64,000 bases of DNA from Variovorax sp. OK212 (GCF_900112425.1 NZ_FOLP01000007.1:248001-312000); one strand, 5' to 3'; positions 9,019 through 17,157 are shown, counted from the stretch's first letter. Made by a program: numbers and translations. The notes: generated by a model not told the origin, from the sequence alone.

Positions 9019-9661
9019 ATTTCGGCAGCAGCTTGCGCAGCTCGGGCCAGACGTTGTCCAGCAACTGGGGCTGCGCCGCGGCGGTCGGGTGGATGCGGTC
9101 GGCCTGGAACAGCGTCAGCGCATCGGGCGCGTCGGCCACGCCCTTGAGCAGGAAGGGCACGAGCGCCGACCTGGTCTCGCCCGCCACTTTTGAGAACACG
9201 GCCTCGAAGCGCCGCGTGTAGTCGCCGCCGTAGTTGGGCGGCACCTGGATGCCGACGATCAGCACCTTCGCGCCCGCGGCCTGCGCGGCCTTGGTGATCT
9301 GCAGCAGGTTGCTCTCGGTGTCCGCCAGCGGCAGGCCGCGCAGCGCGTCGTTGGCGCCGAGCTCCACCACCACGTGCGTGGGCTTGTGCTGCGTGAGCAG
9401 CGAGGCGAAGCGCGAGCGTCCGCCCGAGCTGGTGTCGCCGCTGATGCTGGCGTTGACGACGCTGGCCGCGACCTTCTGCTGCGCAAGCCTTTTCTCCAGC
9501 AAGGGTACCCAGCCTTCGCCGCGCTTCAGCCCGTACTCTGCGCTCAGCGAATCGCCCAGCACCAGGATCACCGGCTTGCCGGCCTGGGCTTGCGCCGCGG
9601 TCGTCCATATCCCCGCGCTGCCGAGCGCGGCGGTGGTCAAGATAAAGTCACGTCGATTCAA
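9017..9661 (-). CDS. tesA: Arylesterase / TesA-like SGNH lysophospholipase
   Basis: This is a GDSL/SGNH hydrolase of about 214 residues. Block I is VLGDSLSAEYGL with the nucleophilic Ser, the oxyanion Gly is in NASISGDTSSGG, the oxyanion Asn is in ELGANDALRG, and the Asp-His pair is in ADRIHPTAAAQ. The N-terminus MNRRDFILTTAALG has a twin-arginine-like motif and a hydrophobic stretch ending in AQAQA, so export is likely. No ATG fits. I chose the TTG at 9661 because GGAAAGG lies 8 nt upstream. The TTG at 9667 is the alternative. It is divergent from the ybbA-like gene, as in E. coli tesA-ybbA. Confidence 0.88.
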   Translation of the reverse strand: MNRRDFILTTAALGSAGIWTTAAQAQAGKPVILVLGDSLSAEYGLKRGEGWVPLLEKRLAQQKVAASVVNASISGDTSSGGRSRFASLLTQHKPTHVVVELGANDALRGLPLADTESNLLQITKAAQAAGAKVLIVGIQVPPNYGGDYTRRFEAVFSKVAGETRSALVPFLLKGVADAPDALTLFQADRIHPTAAAQPQLLDNVWPELRKLLPK

Positions 9662-9676
9662 AACCAAAGCCTTTCC

Positions 9677-10387
9677 ATGTCCCAACCCCCGTCCGATGTA
9701 ATTGTTGCCGTCGAGCATGTCTTCAAGTCCGTCACCGACTCGACCGGTACGCTGGACATTCTGCAGGACATCGATTTCACCCTCGGGGCACGGGAGACCG
9801 CCGCCATCGTCGGTGCCTCGGGCTCCGGCAAGAGCACCTTGCTGTCGATCATTGCCGGGCTGGACACCCCCACGCGCGGGACGGTGCGCATTGCCGGCGA
9901 GGACATCTTCGCCATCGACGAGGACGAACGCGCGGCGGTGCGCGCCCAGCGCGTGGGCTTCGTGTTCCAGAGCTTCCAGCTGCTGGGCAACCTCAGCGCG
10001 CTGGAGAACGTGATGCTCCCGCTGGAGCTGGCCAACCGCAAGGACGCGCGCAAGGCCGCCACCGAGATGCTCGCTCGCGTGGGCCTCGGCCAGCGGCTGG
10101 GCCACTACCCGAAGGTGCTCTCGGGCGGCGAGCAGCAGCGCGTGGCGCTGGCCCGTGCCTTCGTGGTGCAGCCGGCCCTGCTGCTGGCCGACGAGCCCAC
10201 CGGCAGCCTCGACTTCGCCACCGGCGAGCAGGTCATGCGGCTGATGTTCGACCTCAACCGCGAGCTGGGCACCACGCTCGTGCTGGTCACCCACGACCGC
10301 GGCATTGCGGCGCAGTGCGAACGGCGCATCACCATCGAGGCCGGCCGCGTGGCTTTTAATGAAAAAGCTGCCGTAGCGCCCGTCTGA
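9677..10387 (+). CDS. ybbA: ABC transporter ATP-binding protein (YbbA/LolD type)
   Basis: This 236-residue ATPase has Walker A GASGSGKST (about residue 47), a Q-loop in GFVFQSFQLL, signature LSGGEQQRVALARA (about residue 148), Walker B LLLADEPTG and the switch His in LVTHDRG. It belongs to the MacB/LolD branch. The divergent arylesterase is the usual partner of ybbA. The large YbbP permease normally encoded next to it is absent. Instead the next gene encodes a small L7/L12-like protein. Confidence 0.9.
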   Translation: MSQPPSDVIVAVEHVFKSVTDSTGTLDILQDIDFTLGARETAAIVGASGSGKSTLLSIIAGLDTPTRGTVRIAGEDIFAIDEDERAAVRAQRVGFVFQSFQLLGNLSALENVMLPLELANRKDARKAATEMLARVGLGQRLGHYPKVLSGGEQQRVALARAFVVQPALLLADEPTGSLDFATGEQVMRLMFDLNRELGTTLVLVTHDRGIAAQCERRITIEAGRVAFNEKAAVAPV

Positions 10388-10437
10388 CAAGCGCGATAAG
10401 CTATTAAATAAATAGCAAACCAATCCGAGGAGCCTGA

Positions 10438-10932
10438 ATGGAAGAACTTCCCCCCGACGCTGTCCGCGCGCTCCAGAGCGGCAGGCTGATCGAGGCCATC
10501 AAGATCGTGCGCGACCGCACCGGCCTGGACCTCAAGTCGGCCAAGGAAGCCGTCGAGCGGTATGCCGCGCGCATGGACGAGGGGGACGAAGACACCGCCA
10601 CCGGGCGCAGTGCGCCCGATGTCGCCATGCAGGACCGCGGCTTCGCGTCGATGCCGTCCACCGCGCTGAAGGCGCTGGCGCAGGGCAACAAGGTCGAGGC
10701 GGTCCGCCTCACGCGCGAGGCCACCGGCCTGAGCCTGGCCGCCGCCAAGCGGCTGGTCGAGAAGCACGACGACCCATCGGTGGGCGACTTCGCTGCCTTG
10801 CCTTCGCACATGCCGCGCCGCCCCATGGACGAGCCCGGCCGTGTGCACGGCGGCGGCTACAAGTGGCTGCCGGCGGTCATCGTCGTGCTGGCCGCGCTGA
10901 TGGTCTGGCTGTATTTCGGCGGGACGTTCTGA
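10438..10932 (+). CDS. Membrane-anchored protein with two L7/L12-like repeats
   Basis: This 164-residue protein starts behind CGAGGAGCC. Two segments resemble the C-terminal fold of ribosomal protein L7/L12. The first is about residues 8-43 (GRLIEAIKIVRDRTGLDLKSAKEAVE) and the second about residues 75-103 (GNKVEAVRLTREATGLSLAAAKRLVE). Both keep the KxVEAV..VREATGLSLKxAKxLVE pattern. A single transmembrane helix ends the protein (about residues 141-160). It is not the ribosomal protein. A membrane scaffold or protein-binding role is inference. The next gene starts 4 nt later, so the pair is an operon. Confidence 0.75.
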   Translation: MEELPPDAVRALQSGRLIEAIKIVRDRTGLDLKSAKEAVERYAARMDEGDEDTATGRSAPDVAMQDRGFASMPSTALKALAQGNKVEAVRLTREATGLSLAAAKRLVEKHDDPSVGDFAALPSHMPRRPMDEPGRVHGGGYKWLPAVIVVLAALMVWLYFGGTF

Positions 10933-10936
10933 CCCG

Positions 10937-11917
10937 ATGATCGTTCCGCAGTTCTGGGCCGAAGGCCGCATCCAGGAGCGCGTGGCCGGCAAGCAGGTCA
11001 CCGTGCGCCGCTACGGCTGGTCCGACGACAGCCCGCTGGCCGCGCAGGCCCACGCCGACCAGCGCACGCGCGAGGCCTTCGAGCGCATCGTGCAGGGCGA
11101 GAAGCTGGAGCGCCGCGAGCGAAAGCTGGCCTACAACGGCGCCAATGGCGTGCCCATCCGCGAGGAGATCGTCGAGCGCCAGGGCGACACCGTCATCACC
11201 CGCAACGGCTACGGCGCGCGCTGCCTCAACACGCCCGACGTGCTGTTCGTCGACATCGACTTCGAGGAGCCGCTGCGCGGCAGCGTGTTCGCTTTTGCGC
11301 TGGTGCCGGCGCTCATTGCCGGCGTGGTCGGCGGCTGGGCCGCCAAGACCTGGCTGGGCGGGCTGATCGCGTTCTTCGTGGTGTTCACCGTGGCCTGGGT
11401 CATCGGCCAGCGCAAGAAGCGCGGCCAGCCCAGCGGCAACCCCGCGCCCGAGAAACTCGCGGCGGAGCGCATCGGCCGCTTCATGCACCAACACCCCGAC
11501 TGGCACCTGCGCATCTACCGCACGCCCGCGGGCTTTCGCGTGCTGGCCATGCACGACGTGTTCAGCCCCGGCGACTTGAGCGTGGCCGACTGCTTCCAGG
11601 CCATGGGCGTGGACAAGGTCTACGCGCGCATGTGCCGTAACCAGAACTGCTTTCGCGCCCGCGTGAGCGCCAAGCCATGGCGCGTGGGCATCGGCGAGCA
11701 CATGCGCCCGCAACCCGGCGTGTGGCCGGTGTCGCCCGACAAGCTGCCCGTGCGCGACGCCTGGATCGCCCGCTACGAAAAGGCCGCCGAAGGCCACGCC
11801 GCCTGCCAGTACCTGGAGAGCGTGGGCAACAGCGAGCGGGTGCATCCGAATGCGCGCGCGGTGCAGGAGCTGCACGACGAACGCACCCGCGCATTGAGCG
11901 GCCTGCCCCTGGCCTGA
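10937..11917 (+). CDS. Hypothetical protein with two central membrane helices
   Basis: I do not recognise this 326-residue family. The N-terminal soluble part begins with IVPQFWAEGRIQERVAGKQVTVRRYGWSD. Two membrane helices follow at about residues 115-155, then a basic KKRG stop-transfer segment. The C-terminal soluble part has LRIYRTPAGFRVLAMHDVF and cysteines in YARMCRNQNCF. The start is 4 nt after the L7/L12-like gene, so joint expression and perhaps a complex are likely. Confidence 0.72.
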   Translation: MIVPQFWAEGRIQERVAGKQVTVRRYGWSDDSPLAAQAHADQRTREAFERIVQGEKLERRERKLAYNGANGVPIREEIVERQGDTVITRNGYGARCLNTPDVLFVDIDFEEPLRGSVFAFALVPALIAGVVGGWAAKTWLGGLIAFFVVFTVAWVIGQRKKRGQPSGNPAPEKLAAERIGRFMHQHPDWHLRIYRTPAGFRVLAMHDVFSPGDLSVADCFQAMGVDKVYARMCRNQNCFRARVSAKPWRVGIGEHMRPQPGVWPVSPDKLPVRDAWIARYEKAAEGHAACQYLESVGNSERVHPNARAVQELHDERTRALSGLPLA

Positions 11918-11961
11918 GCACCCAAAGCGGGCAGGGGCCCCGGGGTGGGGATAATCGGGGG

Positions 11962-12708
11962 ATGTCTTCTCCTAAAGTGATCTTCGGCTTCCATGCCGTG
12001 GGCGTGCGCATCAAGACCGCGCCGAAATCGGTGCTCGAAGTGATGTTCGACGCCAGCCGGCGCGATGCGCGCATGAAACAGTTCATTGCGCGTGCGCAGG
12101 AAGCCGGTGTGCGGCTGGTCGAGGCCGACGGCCTGCGGCTGTCCAAGCTCAGCGGCAGCCACGGCCACCAGGGCGTGGTGGCGCGCGTGGAACCCGCCGC
12201 GCAGATCCATTCGCTCGACGAATTGCTCGAAGGCCTCGAAGAGGCCGGCACCGTGCCCCTGCTGCTGGTGCTCGACGGCGTCACCGACCCGCACAACCTC
12301 GGCGCCTGCCTGCGCGTGGCCGACGGTTCCGGTGCGCACGCGGTCATCGCGCCCAAGGACCATGCGGCCGGCATCAACGCCACCGTGGCCAAGGTGGCCA
12401 GCGGCGCGGCGGAGACCGTGCCGTACTTCATGGTCACCAACCTCGCGCGCACGCTCAACGAGCTCAAGGAGCGCAGCATCTGGTGCGTGGGCACCAGCGA
12501 CGACGCGCCAGGCACCATCTACCAGAGCGACTTCAAGCGCCCGCTGGCGCTGGTGCTGGGCGCCGAGGGCGAAGGCATGCGGCAACTCACGCGCAAGACC
12601 TGCGACGAGCTGGTGAGCATTCCGATGGCCGGCGCGGTCGAGAGCCTGAACGTCTCGGTGGCCAGCGGCGTGTGCCTGTACGAGGCGCTGCGCCAACGCG
12701 GCGCCTGA
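11962..12708 (+). CDS. rlmB: 23S rRNA (guanosine-2'-O-)-methyltransferase RlmB
   Basis: This 248-residue SPOUT methyltransferase has an N-terminal substrate-binding domain (KVIFGFHAVGVRI) followed by the trefoil-knot catalytic domain. The three SpoU motifs are clear: motif 1 in DGVTDPHNLGACLRVAD with NATVAKVASGAAE, motif 2 in LVLGAEGEGM, and motif 3 in IPMAGAVESLNVSVA. RlmB methylates the ribose of G2251 in 23S rRNA. The ATG at 11962 gives the normal length. Confidence 0.95.
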   Translation: MSSPKVIFGFHAVGVRIKTAPKSVLEVMFDASRRDARMKQFIARAQEAGVRLVEADGLRLSKLSGSHGHQGVVARVEPAAQIHSLDELLEGLEEAGTVPLLLVLDGVTDPHNLGACLRVADGSGAHAVIAPKDHAAGINATVAKVASGAAETVPYFMVTNLARTLNELKERSIWCVGTSDDAPGTIYQSDFKRPLALVLGAEGEGMRQLTRKTCDELVSIPMAGAVESLNVSVASGVCLYEALRQRGA

Positions 12709-12724
12709 GCGAGGGCGCGTTTTT

Positions 12725-12788
12725 CGCGTCTTCGCGTCTTCGCTTTTTCGCTTTTTCGCTTTTTCGCTTTTTCGCTTTTTCGCTTCTT
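12725..12788. repeat. Octanucleotide tandem array, 8 copies
   Basis: Eight consecutive 8-bp units occur: CGCGTCTT twice, CGCTTTTT five times (12741-12780) and CGCTTCTT once. The array fills the gap between the convergent rlmB and FAD oxidoreductase genes, ending 6 bp before the latter's stop. The T-rich strand could act as a weak terminator for rlmB. The unit is prone to slippage, so copy number probably varies between strains. Confidence 0.92.
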
Positions 12789-12794
12789 CGTCGT

Positions 12795-14012
12795 TCAGTC
12801 CTGCCGGGCGGACAAGGCCGTGCCCTTGCGGTGAAAGTAGACCAGCTCCGCCATGCGCCGCATCTGCGGTGTGCCCAGCAGGCGGTTGAACATCCAGTCG
12901 CTCTGGAAGTGGTCGAAGGCCCAGCGCAGCGTGCGCTTGAGGTGAAAGCCCGGGTAGCCGCGCACGAACCAGGTGGCCGGGTCGCCGACCTCGCGGCGAA
13001 CGAAGCGCGCCACGGCCTCGCCCGCGCGCTGGCCGTGCAGCAGGGCGGTGTGGATGCCGCCGGCCGTCACCGGCGACACCATGCCGGCCGCATCGCCCAC
13101 CAGCAACGCCCGCTCCCTTGAAACCCGCGGCAGCACGCCGCCGCAAGGGATCATGCCGGCGCGCACCGCAACCGGCGGTGCATTGCCCGGCGTCACCACC
13201 GGCGCGATCTTGCGCAGCAGCGGGTCGAGCTTCAGCGCAGTGGCATCGTGGCGCCCCATGCGGCGCGCCAGCCCGATCTGGCTCACGCCCACGCCCTCGA
13301 GTGCCCAGCCGATGTAGCCGGGCGCGAGCTGCCGGTCGACGAAGCAATGCAGCAGGTCGGGCGCCATGCGTGCGCCCTGGTATTCGTGCTCGACGCCGTA
13401 CAGAAAGCGCGTGTTGCGCGAGAGGCCCAGCGCCTTCGCCACGCGCGAATGCGGGCCATCGGCGCCGACCAGGTAAGTGGCGGTGATGCAGGGGCCCTGC
13501 GTCACCGGCACCTCCCAGCGCCCGTTGATCCACAGCGCCTGCTCGAACAGCGTGCCCAGCCGCACGTCGACGCCGCATGCGCGCGCCGAATCGGTCATCC
13601 AGTCGAGCAGCGCCGGCGCGTCGGTGGCCCAGAACCAGTAGCCCGGCGCGTGCAGGTCGACACTGCGCATGTTGGGCGCGTAGAGCCGCACCCCTTCGAT
13701 GCGGCGCACCAGCGCGGGCGGCACCTCGGCGAGCCAGGGCACGGTGTCCACCGCGTCCTTGACGATGATGCCGGTGGTGTGGAGCTTGGCCCCGGCGCTG
13801 GTCTTCTTCTCCAACACCATCACGCTGAGGCCGGCCAGTGCTGCGGCGCGCGCGCAGGCGAGACCTGCAAAGCTGGCGCCCACGACGAGCAAGTCGACCT
13901 TGATGCTGCCCAAGCCGTTGCCGGCCGATGCAGCCGGGGCTGGCTCAGGTGCGGCGCAGGAAGCGGAGGAAGAAGCGAGGGGAGTGAAGAAACTGGAAGA
14001 AGGGGTGTGCAT
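12795..14012 (-). CDS. FAD-dependent oxidoreductase (geranylgeranyl-reductase-like)
   Basis: This 405-residue flavoprotein has a low-complexity Ser/Ala/Pro N-terminal tail of ~35 residues. The dinucleotide-binding fold follows (VDLLVVGASFAGLACARAA), with Ser where the second Gly of GxGxxG usually lies. The second FAD motif is GADGPHSRVAKALG (about residue 185) and the third is ALLVGDAAGMVSPVTAGGIHTAL (about residue 295), typical of the GGR/FixC-like branch. The substrate is unknown. It may act on lipids or quinones. It converges on rlmB across the octamer array. Confidence 0.82.
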   Translation of the reverse strand: MHTPSSSFFTPLASSSASCAAPEPAPAASAGNGLGSIKVDLLVVGASFAGLACARAAALAGLSVMVLEKKTSAGAKLHTTGIIVKDAVDTVPWLAEVPPALVRRIEGVRLYAPNMRSVDLHAPGYWFWATDAPALLDWMTDSARACGVDVRLGTLFEQALWINGRWEVPVTQGPCITATYLVGADGPHSRVAKALGLSRNTRFLYGVEHEYQGARMAPDLLHCFVDRQLAPGYIGWALEGVGVSQIGLARRMGRHDATALKLDPLLRKIAPVVTPGNAPPVAVRAGMIPCGGVLPRVSRERALLVGDAAGMVSPVTAGGIHTALLHGQRAGEAVARFVRREVGDPATWFVRGYPGFHLKRTLRWAFDHFQSDWMFNRLLGTPQMRRMAELVYFHRKGTALSARQD

Positions 14013-14112
14013 GGGCAGCCAACGGTTCGATGCGCACTGCGTCGTGCAGTGCGCATGCGAAGTTAGCTAGCGCCTGTGCGGGCGGCGTGAAGCCTGTGTG
14101 AACTCAATGAAC

Positions 14113-14283
14113 TCAGGAAGGGTCCTTGCCGCGCGTGCGGCCCACCGCGCTGAAGATGCCGATGCCCAGCAGGATCACCGCACCGATGCCGATGTACAGC
14201 GTAGGCACGCCGGCCACCGAGGCGCCCCAGATGAGGCCGCCCAGGAAAATCACGAAACCGATCATGTAGAGCGCAAAGGACAT
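14113..14283 (-). CDS. Small hydrophobic membrane protein
   Basis: This 56-residue protein has two transmembrane helices (about residues 4-22 and 28-46) and a basic tail GRTRGKDPS. The ATG at 14283 has GGAGGAACG in ideal position upstream. No function is known to me. Its close spacing to no other minus-strand gene suggests an independent transcript. Confidence 0.75.
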   Translation of the reverse strand: MSFALYMIGFVIFLGGLIWGASVAGVPTLYIGIGAVILLGIGIFSAVGRTRGKDPS

Positions 14284-14408
14284 CGTCGTTCCTCCGGAAG
14301 CTGAGATGCCTTGCAGTATCCCGAGCGGTGCCGGCCGCCGCACCGGCGCGTGCCGCCTGTGCATGTGGGAGCCTGCCTACCCTTCGCAGCCGTTCACGGC
14401 GGGCACAT

Positions 14409-15068
14409 TCACTCGGGGCTGGCCACCAGCAGGTAGCGGCAGCCGGTGCGCCCCAGCGCCTTGAAGACCAGCGGCCGGTCGACGCCGAAGTCCAGGCAGT
14501 CGCCGGGTGCGAGCTCGAAGCGCTCGTCGCCGTAGTCCACCCGCAGCGCACCTTCCAGCATCCACAGGCATTGCCGGTAGGGCTTGCCGCTCCATCGCGG
14601 GTAGCCGACCTGGGCCGAGCGCGGCAGCTCCACCTCGACCAGCTCCACCCCGCTGCCCGCCTGGCGCTCGGCGACCTGGCGCCGAAGGTAGCCCGCCTCG
14701 GGGTCGCGCCACACTTCCTGCGCGGCGCGCGGGCGCAGCCGTTGCGGTTGCGTCTTCTCCTCGGTCAGCAGCTGCGCCAGCGGCACGCCGAGCCCGGCGG
14801 CCAGCCGGCCCAGCAGCACGGCGGTGGGGCTGCTCTGCGCCCGCTCGACCTTCGAGATCATCGCCTTGCTGACACCCGAGCGTTCGGCCAGCTCGCTCAG
14901 GCTGAGCTCCTGCGCCTGCCGCAGCGCCAGCAGCCGCGAGGCGATGAGCGTGTCGATGTTCTCGCCGGGCGCTTCGGCAACGGGAGGCGGCAGAGAACGT
15001 GAAGCGAGAGAACGTGAAGGGCGAGAACGTGAAGGGCGAGAATGTGAAGGGGATGAATCGTTTCTCAT
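14409..15068 (-). CDS. XRE family regulator with C-terminal cupin domain
   Basis: This is a 219-residue protein. Residues ~1-30 are a Ser/Arg/Pro tail built from a 5-residue repeat. Residues ~38-95 form an XRE helix-turn-helix (LSLSELAERSGVSKAMISKVERAQSSPT). Residues ~140-215 form a small cupin (LEGALRVDYGDERFELAPGDCLDFG). This architecture is common in regulators of amino-acid, polyamine or detoxification genes. It is divergent from the acetyltransferase at 15118. The start ATG lies inside a perfect palindrome, which suggests autoregulation. Confidence 0.9.
   Translation of the reverse strand: MRNDSSPSHSRPSRSRPSRSLASRSLPPPVAEAPGENIDTLIASRLLALRQAQELSLSELAERSGVSKAMISKVERAQSSPTAVLLGRLAAGLGVPLAQLLTEEKTQPQRLRPRAAQEVWRDPEAGYLRRQVAERQAGSGVELVEVELPRSAQVGYPRWSGKPYRQCLWMLEGALRVDYGDERFELAPGDCLDFGVDRPLVFKALGRTGCRYLLVASPE
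14993..15052. repeat. 15-bp in-frame tandem repeat, 4 copies
   Basis: Four copies of a 15-bp unit (GAGAACGTGAAGGGC and variants) lie inside the 5' end of the XRE-cupin gene. They encode a repeated Pro-Ser-Arg-Ser-Arg-like pentapeptide before the DNA-binding domain. The unit is a multiple of three, so changes in copy number keep the frame. Confidence 0.9.
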
Positions 15069-15085
15069 ATGAGATTATTATTCTC
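15063..15085. promoter_or_regulatory. Palindromic operator candidate between XRE-cupin and GNAT genes
   Basis: TCTCATATGAGA (15063-15074) is a perfect 12-bp palindrome that includes the XRE-cupin start codon. It shares its GAGA arm with GAGA-N7-TCTC (15071-15085). The 49-bp gap between the two divergent starts is strikingly AT-rich. This is a good place for autorepression and coregulation by the XRE protein. No binding data are implied. Confidence 0.55.
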
Positions 15086-15117
15086 CTATATTGAACAGCA
15101 TTCCGATGAGGAACACC

Positions 15118-15639
15118 ATGCGTCTGATCCCCTGCACCGAAGAAGCGCACGCCGCCGCGATCCTTGCCATCCTCAACGAAGCCATCGCCACGTCCACCGC
15201 GCTGTACGACTACAAGCCGCGCACGGCCGAGAACATGGTGGCGTGGTTCGCCACCAAGCGCGCCAGCGGCTTCCCGGTGATCGGCGCCGTGGACGACGCC
15301 GGCAAGCTGCTCGGCTTCGCGAGCTACGGTGCGTTCCGCGCCTTTCCCGCCTACAAGTACACGGTGGAGCACTCGGTGTATGTCGACAGCGCGCACCGCG
15401 GCGAAGGCCTGGGCCGCACGCTGATGGAGGCGATCGTTGCCGAAGCCGTTGCGCGCGACGTGCACGTGATGGTCGGCGCCATCGACGCGGCCAACGCCGG
15501 CAGCATCGCGCTGCACGAGCGCCTGGGCTTCGAGCACTCGGGCACCGTGCGCCAGGCCGGCTTCAAGTTCGGCCGCTGGCTCGACGTGGCCTTCTACCAG
15601 CGCATTCTGGCGACGCCGCTGCAGCCGGTCGACGGCTGA
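15118..15639 (+). CDS. GNAT N-acetyltransferase (phosphinothricin acetyltransferase type)
   Basis: The ATG at 15118, with GAGGA five bases upstream, gives 173 residues. The acetyl-CoA loop is HRGEGLGRTLMEAIVAEA (about residues 92-110). The region around ENMVAWFATKRASGFPV and the C-terminal HERLGFEHSGTVRQAGFKFGRWLDVAFYQ are characteristic of the Bar/Pat family, which acetylates phosphinothricin or methionine sulfoximine. The natural substrate is not known. The divergent XRE-cupin gene probably regulates it. Confidence 0.88.
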   Translation: MRLIPCTEEAHAAAILAILNEAIATSTALYDYKPRTAENMVAWFATKRASGFPVIGAVDDAGKLLGFASYGAFRAFPAYKYTVEHSVYVDSAHRGEGLGRTLMEAIVAEAVARDVHVMVGAIDAANAGSIALHERLGFEHSGTVRQAGFKFGRWLDVAFYQRILATPLQPVDG

Positions 15640-15649
15640 AGAAGGCTTT

Positions 15650-16126
15650 TCAGGCCAGCAGGTAGAACCGCATCACCACCTCGGCGGGGTGGCGCATGCC
15701 GGCGCCGACGAACATGCGCTCGGTGATCCACTTCAGCGAGGCCGACGCGGTCTCGAAGCGCGGGCTGCAGCGAAAGTACACCTGCGACGGATCGACCGGC
15801 TCGCCGCGCAGCAGCCGGCCCATGACCTCGGGCGAGGCCGAGCGCACGGCGCGGTTCTGCACGTACAGCAGGTCGCCCGCGTCCGTCTCGAGCCCGTAGC
15901 GCGCGTCGAGCTCGGAGAGCGTGTCGCTCACGATCAGCTGGAAGTCGCTGCCGCCCGGCAGCACACGCGCCCGCCAGCCGTGGCCGACGGCCTCGCCGCC
16001 CGTGATCGGCACGGTGCGGCGCAACCCGCGCGTGCTGTTGCCCAGCACCTGCGGCACGCCCACCTCGACCCGCAGGTCGGCGAAGTGCTCGAGGGTGGGC
16101 GCGGCGATGGAATCGAAGAGGCTCAT
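15650..16126 (-). CDS. DUF3237 domain-containing protein
   Basis: This 158-residue protein matches DUF3237 in size and pattern: LRVEVGVPQVLGN, then GGEAVGHGWRARVLPGGSDFQ, DARYGLETDAGDLLYVQNRAVR and PSQVYFRCSPRFET. The family forms a beta-barrel of unknown function, often beside aromatic or oxidative catabolism genes. It starts 14 nt after the aldo/keto reductase stop, so the two are probably cotranscribed. Confidence 0.85.
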   Translation of the reverse strand: MSLFDSIAAPTLEHFADLRVEVGVPQVLGNSTRGLRRTVPITGGEAVGHGWRARVLPGGSDFQLIVSDTLSELDARYGLETDAGDLLYVQNRAVRSASPEVMGRLLRGEPVDPSQVYFRCSPRFETASASLKWITERMFVGAGMRHPAEVVMRFYLLA

Positions 16127-16140
16127 CGCCGGCTTCCGCT

Positions 16141-17109
16141 TCAGGCCGCGGCGTTCTCGGCGCTGGCTCGGTCGAGCATTTCGATCGTGCCCGTGTCCAG
16201 CTTCAGCTGCGTCGCAACCACGAGCTCCTCGAGCTGCGCGATGGAGGTGGCGCTGGCAATCGGCGCCGTCACGCCCGGGCGCGCGATCTGCCAGGCGATG
16301 GCGACCTGGCCCGGCTTGGCGTTGTACTGCTGGGCCACCTTGTCGAGCGCGTCGAGGATGCGCAGGCCGCGCTCGTTCAGGTACTTCTTGGTCGTGTTGG
16401 CGCCGCGCGCGCTCTTGGCCGCATCGGCCTCGGTGCGGTACTTGCCGGTGAGGAAGCCGGCGGCCAGCGCGTAGAAGTTGATCACGCCCACCTCGCGCTT
16501 CACGCACAGCGGCTCCAGCGCGTCCTCGAACACCGCGCGGTCGTACAGGTTGTACAGCGGCTGCAGGCTCTCGTAGCGCGCAATGCCCAGGCGCTCCGAC
16601 ACGTCGAGCGCTTCCTCCAGCCGCGGTGCCGTGTAGTTCGACGCACCGATGGCGCGCACCTTGCCCTCCTTGATCAGCTCGTCGAACGCACCCAGCGATT
16701 CCTCCAGCGGCGTGCCGGCGTCGTCGTCGTGCGACTGGTACAGGTCGATGTAGTCCGTCTGCAGGCGCTTGAGCGAGGCCTCGACGGCCTCGCGGATGTA
16801 CTTGGGCGACAGGCCCACCTTGCCTTCACCCATCGGCTTGCCGACCTTGGTGGCCAGCACCACGCGGTTGCGCTTGCCGCTCTGCTTGAGCCACTTGCCG
16901 ATGATGGTCTCCGACTCGCCGCCCGTGTGGCCCGGCACCCAGGCCGAGTAGACGTCGGCCGTGTCCACGAAGTTGAAGCCCGCGTCCAGCCAGGCGTCGA
17001 GCAGCTTGAACGAGGCCGCCTCGTCCACGGTCCAGCCGAACACGTTGCCGCCGAAGGCGAGCGGGGAAACCAGGAGGCCGGAGCGGCCCAGCGGGCGAAG
17101 TTGCGACAT
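16141..17109 (-). CDS. Aldo/keto reductase
   Basis: This 322-residue TIM-barrel NADPH reductase has the N-terminal GGNVFGWTVDEAASFKLLDAWLDAGFNFVDTADVYSAW with the catalytic Asp and Tyr (about residues 51-56). The active-site Lys lies in LATKVGK and the active-site His in YIDLYQSHDDD. The NADP-binding C-terminal loop is also present. The YajO/Tas-like form acts on small aldehydes and ketones. It lies upstream of the DUF3237 gene and downstream of the chromate transporter pair. Confidence 0.92.
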   Translation of the reverse strand: MSQLRPLGRSGLLVSPLAFGGNVFGWTVDEAASFKLLDAWLDAGFNFVDTADVYSAWVPGHTGGESETIIGKWLKQSGKRNRVVLATKVGKPMGEGKVGLSPKYIREAVEASLKRLQTDYIDLYQSHDDDAGTPLEESLGAFDELIKEGKVRAIGASNYTAPRLEEALDVSERLGIARYESLQPLYNLYDRAVFEDALEPLCVKREVGVINFYALAAGFLTGKYRTEADAAKSARGANTTKKYLNERGLRILDALDKVAQQYNAKPGQVAIAWQIARPGVTAPIASATSIAQLEELVVATQLKLDTGTIEMLDRASAENAAA

Positions 17110-17157
17110 GTCGATGCGTCCCTGAAGGTGAAGGAGAAAAAAGAGAGGTACTGAAGA

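Noticed and set aside
12725..12788. The T-rich octamer array as a CRISPR array or phage attachment site
   Set aside because: CRISPR needs longer repeats separated by unique spacers. This is a simple head-to-tail repeat.
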